A stretch of DNA of 64,000 nucleotides from Cellulosimicrobium sp. CUA-896 (GTDB taxonomy: Bacteria > Actinomycetota > Actinomycetes > Actinomycetales > Cellulomonadaceae), in the NCBI RefSeq assembly GCF_001942335.1, contig NZ_MKKH01000002.1, positions 40,873 through 104,872 on the forward strand, written 5' to 3'. Positions within the stretch are counted from its first letter, which is position 1; every line of letters starts with the position of its first letter. Below, piece after piece: positions 25,456 through 38,582 of this stretch. The translations under genes and the position numbers were made by a program. Below the pieces are notes generated by a model. That model ran no database searches. It was not told where the DNA came from and saw only the letters and a program-made list of their open reading frames with translations.

Positions 25456-27023
25456 TCAGGAGGCCTGGCTCGCCGGCGTCCGCTCGTCGCGTCCACGGTC
25501 GGCTCGCCGGACCCGGACTCGGCCGCGGCGGCCGATCCCTGCGCCGTCTGCTTCACCTGACCGTCCTTCTTCGGCGGCACCGACGCGGCGCGGAACTCGG
25601 CGCGCGGGTCGTGCAGCGAGCCGAGCGAGACGAGCTCGCGGCCCATGAGGAACTGGCCCATCCAGCCGACGAAGATGCGGATCTTGCGGTTGCCGGTCGG
25701 CATCGCCATGACGTGGTACCCGCGGTGCATGAGCCACGCGAGCGTGCCGCGCAGCTTGAACACGCCGAAGAGCTCCGCCACGCCCTTGTAGAGGCCGAGG
25801 GACGCGACCGTGCCGACGTTCTTGTGGCGGTACTCGACGGGCGGCTCGCCGTGGAGCTCGAGCGCGAGGTTGTCGGCCAAGCGGGTGGCTTCGCGGATCG
25901 CGTGCTGGGCGTTCGGCGGGCAGAACTTGCCGGGGTTGAGGACGTCGGGCACGGCGGCGCAGTCGCCCGCGGCCCACGCGTTCGGCACGAGGTTGCCGTC
26001 GGCGTCCTCGACCTGGAGCGTCGGGCGCACGGTGACGCGGCCCATCTTGTCGACGGGCAGGTCGGAGTCCTCCTTGAGGACCGGGTTCGCCTTGACGCCC
26101 GCGGTCCACACGATCGTCTCGGAGTCGAACTCCACGCCGGTCGACGTGACGACGTGCCCGCCCTCGCACGAGGACAGGAACGTGTTGAGGTGGAACTCGA
26201 TGCCGCGCTTCTTCAGCTCCTCGAGGGCCCACGCGGCCATCGGCTCGCTGAGCTCGGGCAGGATCCGGCCCGCGCCCTCGATCATCACGAAGCGCAGGTC
26301 CGTCTCCTCGATCGTCGCGTAGTTGCGCGTCGCGTGGCGGGCCATGTCCTCGATCTCGGCGAGCGCCTCGACGCCGGCGAAGCCGCCGCCGACGAACGTG
26401 AAGGTCAGCATGCGCCGGCGCAGGTCCGCGTCCCACGTGGAGGACGCGACGTCCATGCGGTTGATGACGTGGTTGCGGACCGCGATGGCCTCCTCCACGT
26501 TCTTGAAGCCGATGGCGTTCTCCGCCAGTCCGGGGATCGGCAGCGTCCGCGACACGGAGCCCAGGCCGACGATGAGGTGGTCGTACGTGACCGAGTAGTC
26601 GTCGCCCTCCTCCGGGTGGATCGTCACGGTGCGGTCGCCGTGGTCGATGCCGACGACCTTGCCCTGGAGCACGTCGATGCCCTTGAGCGCACGGCGGTGG
26701 GGCGCGACGACGTCGCGCGCGTCGATCGAGCCCGCCGCGGCCTCGGGGAGGAACGGCGCGTACGTCATGTACGGGCGCGGGTCGACCACGACGATGGCGG
26801 CCTCGCGGCGGCCGAGCTTCTTGCGCAGGCGGCGCGCGGCGTACAGGCCGACGGAACCACCGCCCAGCACGACGACGCGCGGCACCTTGCGCGGCCGCGG
26901 CGAGGCGGCCTGCGGGGCCACCGCGGTCGCCGTGGTGGGCGACGAGGCCACCTGCGTCGCGGCAGACGTCACCTCCGGCGCGTCCTGGGCACGGTCGACC
27001 GAGGTCAGGTCATTCTGAGGCAT
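25456..27023 (-). CDS. ndh: NDH-2 type NAD(P)/FAD-dependent oxidoreductase (one frame slip)
   Basis: About 522 residues. After a 47-residue Ala/Thr/Pro-rich tail, the FAD Rossmann motif is RVVVLGGGSVGLYAARRLRK; the NADH-binding motif is FTFVGGGFAGVEALAEIEDM; the second FAD contact is PNAWAAGDCAAVPDVLNPG. The C-terminal amphipathic region (LRGTLAWLMHRGYHVMAMPT) would hold it at the inner membrane face. It passes electrons from NADH to menaquinone without pumping protons. A slip near 25490 (ACGCGAC for ACGC-GGAC) changes only the last residues, which become DERTPASQAS. A TACTCT box 6 nt before the ATG indicates a leaderless transcript. Confidence 0.9.
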
Positions 27024-27029
27024 GGTCCC

Positions 27030-27035
27030 AGAGTA
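27030..27035 (-). promoter_or_regulatory. -10 box of the leaderless NDH-2 transcript
   Basis: TACTCT on the minus strand (27035-27030) ends 6 nt before the ATG at 27023, inside the AT-rich stretch AGTAATACTCT. No ribosome binding site is present before the ATG. A -35 element is not obvious. Confidence 0.55.
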
Positions 27036-27112
27036 TTACTGCTGAGGACCCCGGCACGTCGAGGAGGTCCGTCCTGCGGGCGTGACGCGCAGCACGGCCG
27101 GTCCCGGCCCGG

Positions 27113-28698
27113 TCACCGCACGTCCCGCACGGCGCGCGACTCCACCTCGTCGAGCACCGCGTCCGCGGCCTCGGCGCTGACGTCGCCGCGCGACCTCGCC
27201 TCGATCACGTGCTCGCGCTCCGCCTCGCTCGCGCGACGCAGCAGCTCCGTCACCTCGCGCCCCGGCTCGTCCTCGGGCCGTGCCGTCCCGTCCCGCGCCG
27301 CCGCGAGGGCCTCCTGCGCGCGCAGGCGCCCCTCGTACTGCAGCTCGACGGCGCGGCGCACGTCGTCCGGGTAGGGCCGCCCCCGCTCGTCCTCGGTCGC
27401 GGCCCGCACCGCGTCCAGCCCCGCACCGGCGGCGTCCCGGCGCAGCACCGACGTCTCGGCCGAGAGATCCCCCTCCTCCCCCACGCGCAGCGCCCGCACG
27501 AGCGGGGCGAGCGTCAGCCCCTGGGCGACGAGGGTCACGAGCACGCACACGAGCGCCGTGAACACGATGCCGCTGCGGTGCGGGAACGCCTCACCGCCGT
27601 CGATCGCCAGCGGCAGCGCGAGGGCGCTCGCGACCGTGACGACGCCGCGCATGCCGGCCCACGCCATGACGGTCGCCTCGCGCGGGGTGGCCGGCTCCGC
27701 GCTCCCGCGGCCCGCACGCCGCAGGCGGTGCCGCACCCACGTGACGGGGAAGATCCAGGCGAAGCGCACCGCCACGAGCACCCCTGCGACGACGAGCGCG
27801 GTCGCGAGGGTCGCGACGCGGTCGTCGCTGCCGTCGCGCAGCACCGCCGTCAGCTCGAAGCCGATGAACACGAAGACCAGGCTCGTGACGAGGTAGTCGG
27901 CGAAGTCCCACACGGAGCGGCCGAGCAGCCACCCGGCCGACGTCAGCGCGTCGTGGCCGGTGGTGCGCAGGTACAGGCCGAGCGCGAGGACGGCCAGCAC
28001 GCCGGACCCGTTCAGCTCCTCCGCGCCGAGGTAGACGGCGAACGGGACGGCCAGGGTCACCGTGGTCTCGGGCGCGGCGTGGTGGAGGTGGCGCAGGGCG
28101 AGCCGCGTGAGCCACCCCGCGGCGAGACCGAGCCCGGTCCCGACGACGACGGCCTCGACGAGCTCGAGCCCGATCTGCCCGGCGCTCACCGTGCCCGCGA
28201 CCACGGCCGCGACCGAGACGTTGTACAGGACCAGCGCGGTGGCGTCGTTGAACATGCCCTCGCCCTCGAGCACCGCCACCATCCGTCCCGGCAGGCGCAG
28301 CGTCGCGCGACCGCGGTCGCGGCCACCGGGTCCGGCGGCGCGACGACGGCCCCGAGGACGACGGCGGCTCCCCAGCCGAGGCCCAGCGCGTGCGCGACCA
28401 CGGCCACGACCCCGGCGGTCACCACGGTGAGCCCCACGGCCAGGAGCAGGATCGGGCTCGCGTTGCGGCGCACGTCGTGCACCGACGCGCGCTGGGTCGC
28501 CGCGAAGAGGAGGGGCGGGAGCACCGCGGGCAGGATGTACTCGGGCTCGACCCGCAGCTCGGGCACGCCGGGCACGAGCGGGACCGCGAGACCGAGGACG
28601 GTGAGGAGCACCGGGGCCGGCACGCGCAGGCGGTCGGCCGCCGGCGTGAGCACGACGACGCCGGCGAGCAGCACGGCCACGAGCAGCGCGGTGGGCAC
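27113..28698 (-). CDS. CPA1 family Na+/H+ antiporter (one frame slip)
   Basis: About 528 residues. Start GTG at 28698 after AGGAGGCGCCCCC. Some 12 membrane helices carry family motifs: VLGAVVAPPDPVAATAVA (ion-site Asp in PPDPVA), VLEGEGMFNDATALVLYNVS (the N-D pair) and WAGMRGVVTVASALALPLAI. The C-terminal cytoplasmic tail of about 120 residues is charged and helical (EDEPGREVTELLRRASEAER). It exchanges Na+ or K+ for H+ across the membrane. A slip near 28310, within TAVARTLRL, breaks the frame; one missing G restores it. It lies just downstream of ppx on the same strand. Confidence 0.88.
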
Positions 28699-28765
28699 GG
28701 GGGCGCCTCCTGGGTCCGGGGTCACGGCGAGGTCGGCGGGCGCACGCTCGCACCCGCCGGCGCGG

Positions 28766-29788
28766 TCAGGCGATCGACCAGGCGATCCCGTCGAGGATGT
28801 CGTGCTCGCTGGTGACGACCTCGGTGAGCGACCCGCCGGCGGCCGCGACGTCGTCGCGCACGCGCCGGACGACCTCCGACCACACGAGCGCGCCCGCACC
28901 GATGACGTCGACCCGTCCCGGGTGCATGAACCCGAGCGCGGCGCGGTCGGCGCGTGTGCGGTGGAGCAGGTCGTCGCACGCGGCGAGCACGTCCTCGACG
29001 GGCAGGACGGCGCCGTCGATGCGGTCCCGGTCGTACGCGGCGAGAGCGAGGGCGTGCGCCGTGACGGTGGTGACCGAGCCCGCGAGCCCGACCAGCGTCG
29101 CCGCCCGGCCCAGCGGGACGACGCCCGCCGCCTCGTCCAGCGCCGCGCGCACGTCGGCGCGCGCCGCGGCCTCCTCGTCCGCGGTCGGCGGGTCGCTGCG
29201 CAGGTGCCGCTCGGTCATGCGCACGCAGCCGACGTCCATCGAGAACGCGGCGTCCGGCGTCGCCGTACCGTGCACGAGCTCGGTCGACCCGCCGCCGAGG
29301 TCCACGACGACGTACGGCCCGGGCCGCACCTGCGCCACGGTCGACGTCGCGCCGCGGAACGACAGCTCGGCCTCCTCCTGACCCGAGACGACCTCCGGCT
29401 CGACCCCGAGCGCGTCGAGCACGCCGCGCACGAAGTCGTCACGGTTCTGCGCGTCGCGCGTCGCCGACGTCGCGACGAAGCGGGTGCGGGTCGCGCCGAG
29501 GTCGGTGATCACCTGCGCGTAGCGGCGCGCCGCGTCGAGCGTCCGCTCGAGCGCCTCGGGCGCGAGGCGGCCCGTGCGGTCCACGCCCTGGCCGAGGCGC
29601 ACGACCTCCATGCGACGGTCCAGCTCGACGAGCGTCCCCGTGGCCGGGTCGACGTCCGCGACCAGCAGGCGGATCGAGTTCGTGCCGCAGTCGACGGCCG
29701 CGACGCGCGCGGGTGTGCTGCCGGTGGGGCGGTCGGTCTCGGGCACGGTGGTCTGCGCGGCGGTCGGCGAGGTGGAGCCAGGTGTCAT
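28766..29788 (-). CDS. ppx: Ppx/GppA family exopolyphosphatase
   Basis: 340 residues of the short, two-lobed Ppx/GppA type. The ASKHA phosphate motifs are RVAAVDCGTNSIRLLVADVD and PYVVVDLGGGSTELVHGT; the connecting segment has VATSATRDAQNRDDFVRG and VVSGQEEAELSFRGA. It lacks the HD domain of the long form. It degrades polyphosphate and/or pppGpp. In many actinobacteria this gene directly follows DUF501, ftsB and eno; here a PAS-PP2C gene on the opposite strand separates it from DUF501. Start ATG at 29788. Confidence 0.92.
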   Translation of the reverse strand: MTPGSTSPTAAQTTVPETDRPTGSTPARVAAVDCGTNSIRLLVADVDPATGTLVELDRRMEVVRLGQGVDRTGRLAPEALERTLDAARRYAQVITDLGATRTRFVATSATRDAQNRDDFVRGVLDALGVEPEVVSGQEEAELSFRGATSTVAQVRPGPYVVVDLGGGSTELVHGTATPDAAFSMDVGCVRMTERHLRSDPPTADEEAAARADVRAALDEAAGVVPLGRAATLVGLAGSVTTVTAHALALAAYDRDRIDGAVLPVEDVLAACDDLLHRTRADRAALGFMHPGRVDVIGAGALVWSEVVRRVRDDVAAAGGSLTEVVTSEHDILDGIAWSIA

Positions 29789-29926
29789 GCGACCAGGGTG
29801 CCACCCCCGCCGCGCCCCGCGCGGCGCGCCGACACGGCCCGGGCGCGCCCGTGTGCACGCGCACGGCTCGCGACAGGGGATGATGTCCCGCGGAAGGATC
29901 GAACGCTCGGCGGAGGGGACACGCAC

Positions 29927-32115
29927 ATGCAGCACCCGGCGGGCAGCGGCGGGGAGCCGGCGCCCGACGCCGCCGGCCGGACGCGCCACGCGGTGGCGAC
30001 CCGGGACGGGGACCTCGCGCCCGACGTCGAGGCGACGCGCGCCCAGCGTCTGGAGCTGCTCGACGCCGCCGCCCAGGCGGCAGGGCTGGGCACGTTCCAG
30101 TGGGACCTGTCGTCCGGCGCGCTGCACTGGGACGCGGCGCTCCTCGAGGTCTTCGGTTACGACGAGACGTCCTTCGGCGGCACGATCGACGCGTTCAACG
30201 CACGCCTGCACCCCGACGACCTCGGCCCGGTCACGGCGGCGCTCGACGAGGCGATCGCGGCGTGCGGTGTCTACGAGGCGGAGTTCCGCGTGCTGCGGCC
30301 GGACGGCTCGACGCGCTGGCTGACCGCACGAGGGCGGGCGCTGGGGGGCCTTCGGGCGTCGCCGAGCAGCTGATCGGCGTCACGACCGACACGACGGTGC
30401 TGCGCGCGGGCGAGGAGCGCGTCCGGCAGATCCTCGACGACATGACGGTCGGCTACTTCTGGCTCGACCCCGAGTGGCGCTTCGGGTACGTCAACCCGGA
30501 GGCGGAGCGCATCCTCCAGAGCACGCGCGAGCGCCTCGTCGGCGGGGTGATCTGGGACCTGTTCCCGGCGGCCGTCGAGTCGGTCTTCGAGGACAGCTAC
30601 CGTGGGGTCGCGCGGACCGGCGAGCCCGTCGTCTTCGACGCCTACTACCCGGCCCCGCTCGACGCCTGGTACGAGGTGCGTGCCGTGCCCGAGCGCGGTG
30701 GGGTCGCCGCCTACTTCACGGACGTGACCGAGCGGCGCCGCGCGCTCGAGCTCGCGCAGCAGGCCCAGGAACGCTCGCAGCTCCTCGCGGCCGTCGCGGC
30801 CGAGCTCGCCGAGACGCTCGACCCGGTCCGGGCGCTCGAGGCCGTCCTCCCCCACCTCGTGCCCGCGGTCGCCGACTTCGCGATCGCGAGCGTCCTCGAG
30901 GAGGGGGCCGGCGGGTGGCAGCAGCGCCTGCGCGACGTCGCCTCGCTGCACGCCGACCCGGCGATGCAGCCGGTCCTCGACGCGTACGCGCAGGTGCGCG
31001 TGCCCGCCCTCGTCCCCACCTCGCTCGTCGCCCAGACGGTGGCCGGTGCGCCGCACGCGCTGCGCACCGGGACGCCCCGCCCGGGCGACCTCGTGGAGGA
31101 GGGGCCCGCGCACGACCTGCTGACGCGCCTGGAGCCCTACGCCATGGCCGTCCTCCCGCTGCGCGGGCGCGGCCACACCCGCGGTCTGGTCACGCTCGCG
31201 CGGCGGGCCGAGCGAGGCCGCTTCACCAAGGCCGACGTGGCCGCCCTGCGCGACGTCATGGCGCAGATCGGGCTCGCGCTGGACAACGCGCACCTGCACG
31301 CCGCCCAGCGCACCCTGGCCGAGGAGCTCCAGCGCAGCCTCCTCACCGCGCTCCCCGAGCCCGACCACCTGCACCTCGTCGCACGCTACGTCCCCGCGGC
31401 GACGGGCACCCAGATCGGCGGCGACTGGTACGACGCCTTCCTCGTGCGCGACGGCAGCACGTGCCTCGTCATCGGGGACGTCACGGGCCACGACCTGCGG
31501 GCCGCCGTCTCGATGGCCCAGGTGCGCAACGTCCTGCGGGGCGGCGCGCACGCCGTCGTCCGCTCCCCCGCCGCGATCTTCGAGTCGCTCGACTGGGCGA
31601 TGCACGACCTCGGCGTCGGCGCGATCAGCACGGGCGTCCTGGCGAAGCTCGAGCAGCCGGAGGAGCTCGCCGAGCAGGGCCTGCGCCTGCTGCGCTGGTC
31701 GAGCGCCGGCCACCTCCCGCCGCTCCTCCTGCACCCGGACGGCCGGGCGGAGCTCCTGCACCGCTCGACGAACCTGCCGCTCGGCCTGCGCGTGCACGAG
31801 GAGCGCCACGACCACACCGAGATCGTCCCGCCCGGCTCGACCGTCCTGCTCTACACCGACGGGCTCGTCGAACGTCGGGGCGAGTCGCTGCACGTCGGCC
31901 TCGAGCGGCTGCGCACGACGGCCCAGGAGCTCGCGGAACTCCCCCTCGAGGAGCTGTGCGACCGCCTCATCGCGGACCTCGCGACGGACGGCGAGGACGA
32001 CGTCGCGCTCCTCGCCGCACGCGCGTACCCCCAGGACCGCCCGCGTCCCGCGGAGGCCGGGCCCGAGGTCCTCCCGGGCGACCTCGACGAGGCGGCGCAC
32101 CGCGACAACCTCTGA
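29927..32115 (+). CDS. PAS-PAS-GAF-PP2C (SpoIIE-type) phosphatase (one frame slip)
   Basis: About 730 residues. Two PAS domains: residues about 35-145 (AAGLGTFQWDLSSGALHWDA, FRVLRPDGSTRWLTARGR) and about 165-280 (MTVGYFWLDPEWRFGYVNPE). A GAF domain follows (about 295-470), then a PP2C/SpoIIE domain with IGGDWYDAFLVRDG, CLVIGDVTGHDLRAAVSMA, RWSSAGHLPPLLLHPDG and TVLLYTDGLVERRGESL, ending in DGEDDVALLAARAY. These phosphatases usually act on anti-anti-sigma factors in stress signalling. No membrane segment, so cytoplasmic. The slip near 30345 is in a G-run between the PAS domains. Start ATG at 29927 after GGAGGGGACACGCAC. It sits between ppx and DUF501 on the opposite strand. Confidence 0.9.
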
Positions 32116-32157
32116 CGCCCGGCGTCCGCGCCCGCCGCACGGACGGGTGCGACAGGG

Positions 32158-35073
<2,916 letters not shown>

Positions 35074-35807
35074 CTAGTGCCCGGACGTGGCCCGCGCCGC
35101 TGCGTCCGCTCCGCGGGCGCGCTCCGCCGCCTCGATCCCGGCCTCGACGCGGCGCAGCTCGGCGCGCAGGGCCGCCTCGGCGTCGACGCCCTCCGCCTGG
35201 GCGCGCACGACCAGCGCGTACAGCTCGCGGCCGAGCGCGTCGGGGGTCGTGTCCGGGGTACCGCCCGACGGCGCGGGCGCAGCGCCCCGTGCGACGTCGC
35301 CGAGGCCCCCGCGCCCGGCGCGCGAGAGCACCTTCTGCGCCCGCGCGAGCGCGCCCTGCGTGTGCGAGATGCCCTCGAGCACGGACGACCGCTGCTTCTC
35401 CGCCTTCTTGATCGCGTCCCACCGGGCGTGCAGGTCGGCCGGGGCGCCGTCGAGGTGCCGGTGGCTTGGTCGCCGAACACGTGGGGGTGGCGCCGGACCA
35501 GCTTGGCGACGAGGTCGGCCGCGACGTCGTCGACGGTGAAGGGGTCGGGCTCCTCGCTCGCGATGCGCGCGTGGAACAGCACCTGCAGGAGCAGGTCGCC
35601 GAGCTCCTCGCGCATGCCGGCCCGGTCGTCGGTCTCGATCGCCTCGGCGAGCTCGTGCGCCTCCTCGAGCAGGTAGTGCACGAGCGAGGCGTGCGTCTGC
35701 TCGCGGTCCCACGGGCACCCGCCGGGCGAGTACAGGCGGTCCATGACCTCCACCGCGTCGCGCAGCGGGTCGGCCGTCGGCGGTGCGGTGGGCTGGGGTG
35801 CGCTCAT
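35074..35807 (-). CDS. mazG: MazG nucleoside triphosphate pyrophosphohydrolase (one frame slip)
   Basis: About 244 residues. The MazG core shows SPGGCPWDREQTHASLVHYL, the metal-binding LLEEAHELAEAIETDDRAGM and REELGDLLLQVLFHARIASE (the ExxE12-28ExxD pattern), then PFTVDDVAADLVAKLVRRHP and LHARWDAIKKAEKQRSSVLE. It removes pyrophosphate from non-canonical NTPs and, in mycobacteria, protects against oxidised nucleotides. The C-terminal 90 residues are Ala/Gly/Arg-rich. A slip near 35452 separates HVFGDQATGT from DGAPADLHARWD. It stops at a rare TAG. Located between mfd and eno, the usual actinobacterial order, though an ABC exporter and ectD are inserted here. Confidence 0.9.
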
Positions 35808-35938
35808 CGCCCCATCGTAGGGACGCCGGGCGCGCGCCGGCGTGCACAGCGGGCGCACAGCGCCGTGCTGCGCCGGGCCCAGGAGCCGTTCCTACGGTCC
35901 CGGACGACACACGTCCGTCGTCCCGTGAAGGGTCTCCC

Positions 35939-37455
35939 ATGTTCCTCACCTACCTCCGCCGCGAGCTCGGCAACCGGCGCAAGCAGACGGTGGTCGTCGC
36001 CGTCGGGCTCGCGCTCGCCGTCGCGCTCGTCGTCGTCGTCAGCTCCGTGTCCGCGGGCGTGCAGGCCGCCCAGACCACCGTCCTCGCGTCGGTCTACGGG
36101 GTCGGCACCGACATCACGGTGACACAGCCCGGGGAGCGCGGCGCGGGCGGCCCGGGCCGCTTCGACGTCGGCGCCGAGGACGGCGCCACCGACGAGGACG
36201 GCTCGCGCACCTTCTCCCAGGACCGCCTCGCCGTCTCGCCGCGCCGGCACCTTCGACGTCTCGGCGCTCGACGCCGTCGCCGGGCTCGACCACGTCACCG
36301 CCGTCGCCGCGACGCTGGAGCTGAGCAACACCTCGTTCGACGGCGAGATGCCCGACCTGTCGCAGACGGGTCAGGACGGCCTCCCCGGACAGGGCGGGCA
36401 GCCACCGGCGGGCGGGGCGGACGGGGCGGGAGGCAGCGCCTTCGAGGTCGACTCGTTCAGCGTGACGGGCGTCGACCCGACGGCCGGCGCGGTCGGCCCG
36501 CTCACCACCGTCGAGCTGGCCGACGGTCGCACGCTCGACGCGGACGACGCGGCGCGGAGGTCGCCGTCGCTGACGCGACGTATGCGCAGACGAACGAGCT
36601 CGCCGTGGGCGACACCGTGAGCGTCGGCGGGACCGACGTGGAGATCGTGGGCACCGTGACGTCGACGACCGGCGACGGCGTCGCCACCGCGAGCGACGTC
36701 TACGTGCCGCTCGCGCTCGCGCAGTCCCTCGCCGACCTCGACGGGCAGGTCAGCGACCTGTACGTCCAGGCGGACTCCGCGTCCGAGATCGACGCCGTCG
36801 CGGACGCGATCACGGACGCGCTGCCCGACGCGACCGTCTCCACCCAGTCCGACCTCGCGTCGTCGGTGACGGGGTCCCTGTCCACGGCGTCGAGCCTCGT
36901 CTCGAGCTCGGGACGTGGCTGTCCGCCGTGGTGCTGACCGCCGCGTTCGGCCTCGCGATCCTCTTCACCGTCTCGGGCGTCAACCGCCGCACGCGCGAGC
37001 TCGGCACCCTCAAGGCCATCGGCTGGCCGCGCGGCCGTGTCGTCGGTCAGGTCGCCGGCGAGTCGGTGGTGCAGGGCCTGATCGGCGGCGTGCTCGGGGT
37101 CCTGCTCGGCGTGGTCGCGGTCGTCGTGGTCAACCTCTCCGGCATCACCCTCTCCGGTGCGTCCGGCGGCTTCTCGTTCGGCGGGCCCGGCGGAGGCCCG
37201 GGAGGCGGCGCCGGCACGGCCGGGCAGACGGCGGGGCGGACGGCCGGACAGGGCGGCGGGCCGTTCGGCGACGGCGGCGACCCGTTCTCCCGGGCCGCGA
37301 GCGCCGTCGACGTGGTGCTCTCCGCGCCCGTGCTGCCGCTCGTCGTCGTCGCGGCCGTGGGACTGGCCGTCCTCGGCGGGCTGCTCGCGGGTGTCGTGGG
37401 CGGCGCCCGGGCGGCGCACCTGCGGCCCGCCGAGGCGCTGCGCTCCGTCGCCTGA
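35939..37455 (+). CDS. MacB-like ABC transporter permease (three frame slips)
   Basis: About 505 residues of an FtsX/MacB permease. Helix 1 is within QTVVVAVGLALAVALVVVVS, followed by an extracytoplasmic domain with VSAGVQAAQTTVLASVYGVG and YVPLALAQSLADLDGQVSDL. Three C-terminal helices include LTAAFGLAILFTVSGVNRRT, ELGTLKAIGWPRGRVVGQVA and a last VLPLVVVAAVGLAVLGGLLA. Two Gly/Pro-rich loops stand out, one near 36360-36440 and one near 37170-37290. Slips near 36242, 36558 and 36918 break the frame; the first needs one base less or two more. The promoter may be TACGGT at 35893. Functions with the ATPase at 37508. Confidence 0.85.
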
Positions 37456-37507
37456 GCACCCCACCCGAGACCTCGCCCCGACCGGGGCCCTCCCGAGAGG
37501 CACTGCC

Positions 37508-38182
37508 ATGTACGAGATCAGCGGACTGACCAGGACGTACACCCAGGGCAAGCGCACGGTGCACGCGCTGCGCGACGTCGACCTGCACATCGACGACGGC
37601 GAGCTCGTCGCCGTCCAGGGACCCACCGGCGGCGGCAAGTCGACGCTGCTGCAGATGCTCGGCGGGCTCGACCGCCCCACGTCGGGACGGATCGCGCTCG
37701 ACGGGACCGACCTCGCGACGACGGGCGACGCCGCGCTCACCGCGGTGCGGGCCCGCACCGTCGGTTTCGTGTTCCAGGGGTTCAACCTCGTCCCGACGCT
37801 CACGGCGCAGGAGAACGTCGAGACGGCGCTCGTGCCCCTGAAGGTCCCGGCCGCGCAGCGGAGCACGCGCGCGACGGAGGCGCTCGTCGCCGTGGGGCTG
37901 GGCGAGCGGGCCGGGCACCTCCCCGCCGAGCTCTCCGGCGGTCAGCAGCAGCGCGTCGCGATCGCCCGCGCGCTCGTCAAGGAGCCGCGGGTCCTGCTCG
38001 CGGACGAGCCGACGGGCAACCTCGACGAGGCGACACGCGACGAGATCGTCGACCTGCTCGAGGGCCTGTGGAAGGAGCAGGGCCTCACCGTCGTCATGGT
38101 CACGCACGACTCGGTCGTGGCGAAGCGTGCGCAACGGCGCCTGCGGATCGCGGACGGCCGGGTGACGGACCTGGGGCGCTGA
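37508..38182 (+). CDS. MacB-like ABC transporter ATP-binding protein
   Basis: 224 residues. Walker A is VQGPTGGGKSTLLQMLGGLD, Q-loop in VGFVFQGFNLVPTLTAQENV, signature ELSGGQQQRVAIARALVKEP, Walker B and D-loop VLLADEPTGNLDEATRDEIV, switch histidine in TVVMVTHDSVVAKRAQRRLR. This is the LolD/MacB type that works with FtsX-like permeases to extrude lipids, peptides or antibiotics mechanically. ATG at 37508 follows GAGAGGCACTGCC, 53 bp after the permease stop, so both are one operon. No regulatory gene is attached. Confidence 0.93.
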   Translation: MYEISGLTRTYTQGKRTVHALRDVDLHIDDGELVAVQGPTGGGKSTLLQMLGGLDRPTSGRIALDGTDLATTGDAALTAVRARTVGFVFQGFNLVPTLTAQENVETALVPLKVPAAQRSTRATEALVAVGLGERAGHLPAELSGGQQQRVAIARALVKEPRVLLADEPTGNLDEATRDEIVDLLEGLWKEQGLTVVMVTHDSVVAKRAQRRLRIADGRVTDLGR

Positions 38183-38300
38183 CCCGACGTCGGCGGGTGG
38201 GCGCCGCGCGGCGGCCCGTCCCGCGCGCCTCGCGCGCGCCGGACGTAGTCTCGTGCGCATCGCGGCCGTCCGGGCCGCGCAGCGGCAGGAGGGGACGACC

Positions 38301-38519
38301 ATGGGTACGCACCGACGCTGGAAGGACCTCAGCCGCGGCCAGCAGGTGGCCGTCGGCGTCGTGGGGGCCGTGCAGGTCTCGTTGACGGCGGCCGCCTACC
38401 GCGACCTCCTGCGCCGACCGGACGACAAGGTCAACGGGACCAAGCTGGCGTGGGGCATCGCGCTCCTCGTGAACTGGGTCGGCCCCATCGCGTACTTCCT
38501 GGACGGCCGCAAGGACTGA
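38301..38519 (+). CDS. Small PLDc_N-like membrane protein
   Basis: 72 residues, ATG after AGGAGGGGACGACC. Two hydrophobic segments: GQQVAVGVVGAVQVSLTAAA and LAWGIALLVNWVGPIAYFLD, the second matching the phospholipase D nuclease N-terminal (PLDc_N) pattern W-x5-7-N-x-x-G-P-I-x-Y. Members are common two-helix proteins of unknown role in actinobacteria. Independent of the ABC operon upstream, with a strong terminator behind it. Confidence 0.8.
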   Translation: MGTHRRWKDLSRGQQVAVGVVGAVQVSLTAAAYRDLLRRPDDKVNGTKLAWGIALLVNWVGPIAYFLDGRKD

Positions 38520-38527
38520 CCCCACGG

Positions 38528-38570
38528 CCGCGGCGGCGGGGCCGGCCCGAGGCCGGCCCCGCCGCCGCGG
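38528..38570. terminator. 20-bp-stem bidirectional terminator
   Basis: The perfect stem CCGCGGCGGCGGGGCCGGCC (38528-38547) pairs with 38551-38570 across a CGA loop. It lies between the converging stops of the PLDc_N gene (38519) and ectD (38583). Confidence 0.85.
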
Positions 38571-38582
38571 TCCTGCTGCCCG

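Noticed and set aside
27209..30373. A plus-strand ORF of over 1000 codons across the antiporter and ppx genes
   Set aside because: It is the antisense shadow of two well-supported minus-strand genes and is rich in Arg, His and Gly with no family signature. Only its last part is real, as the start of the PAS-PP2C gene.
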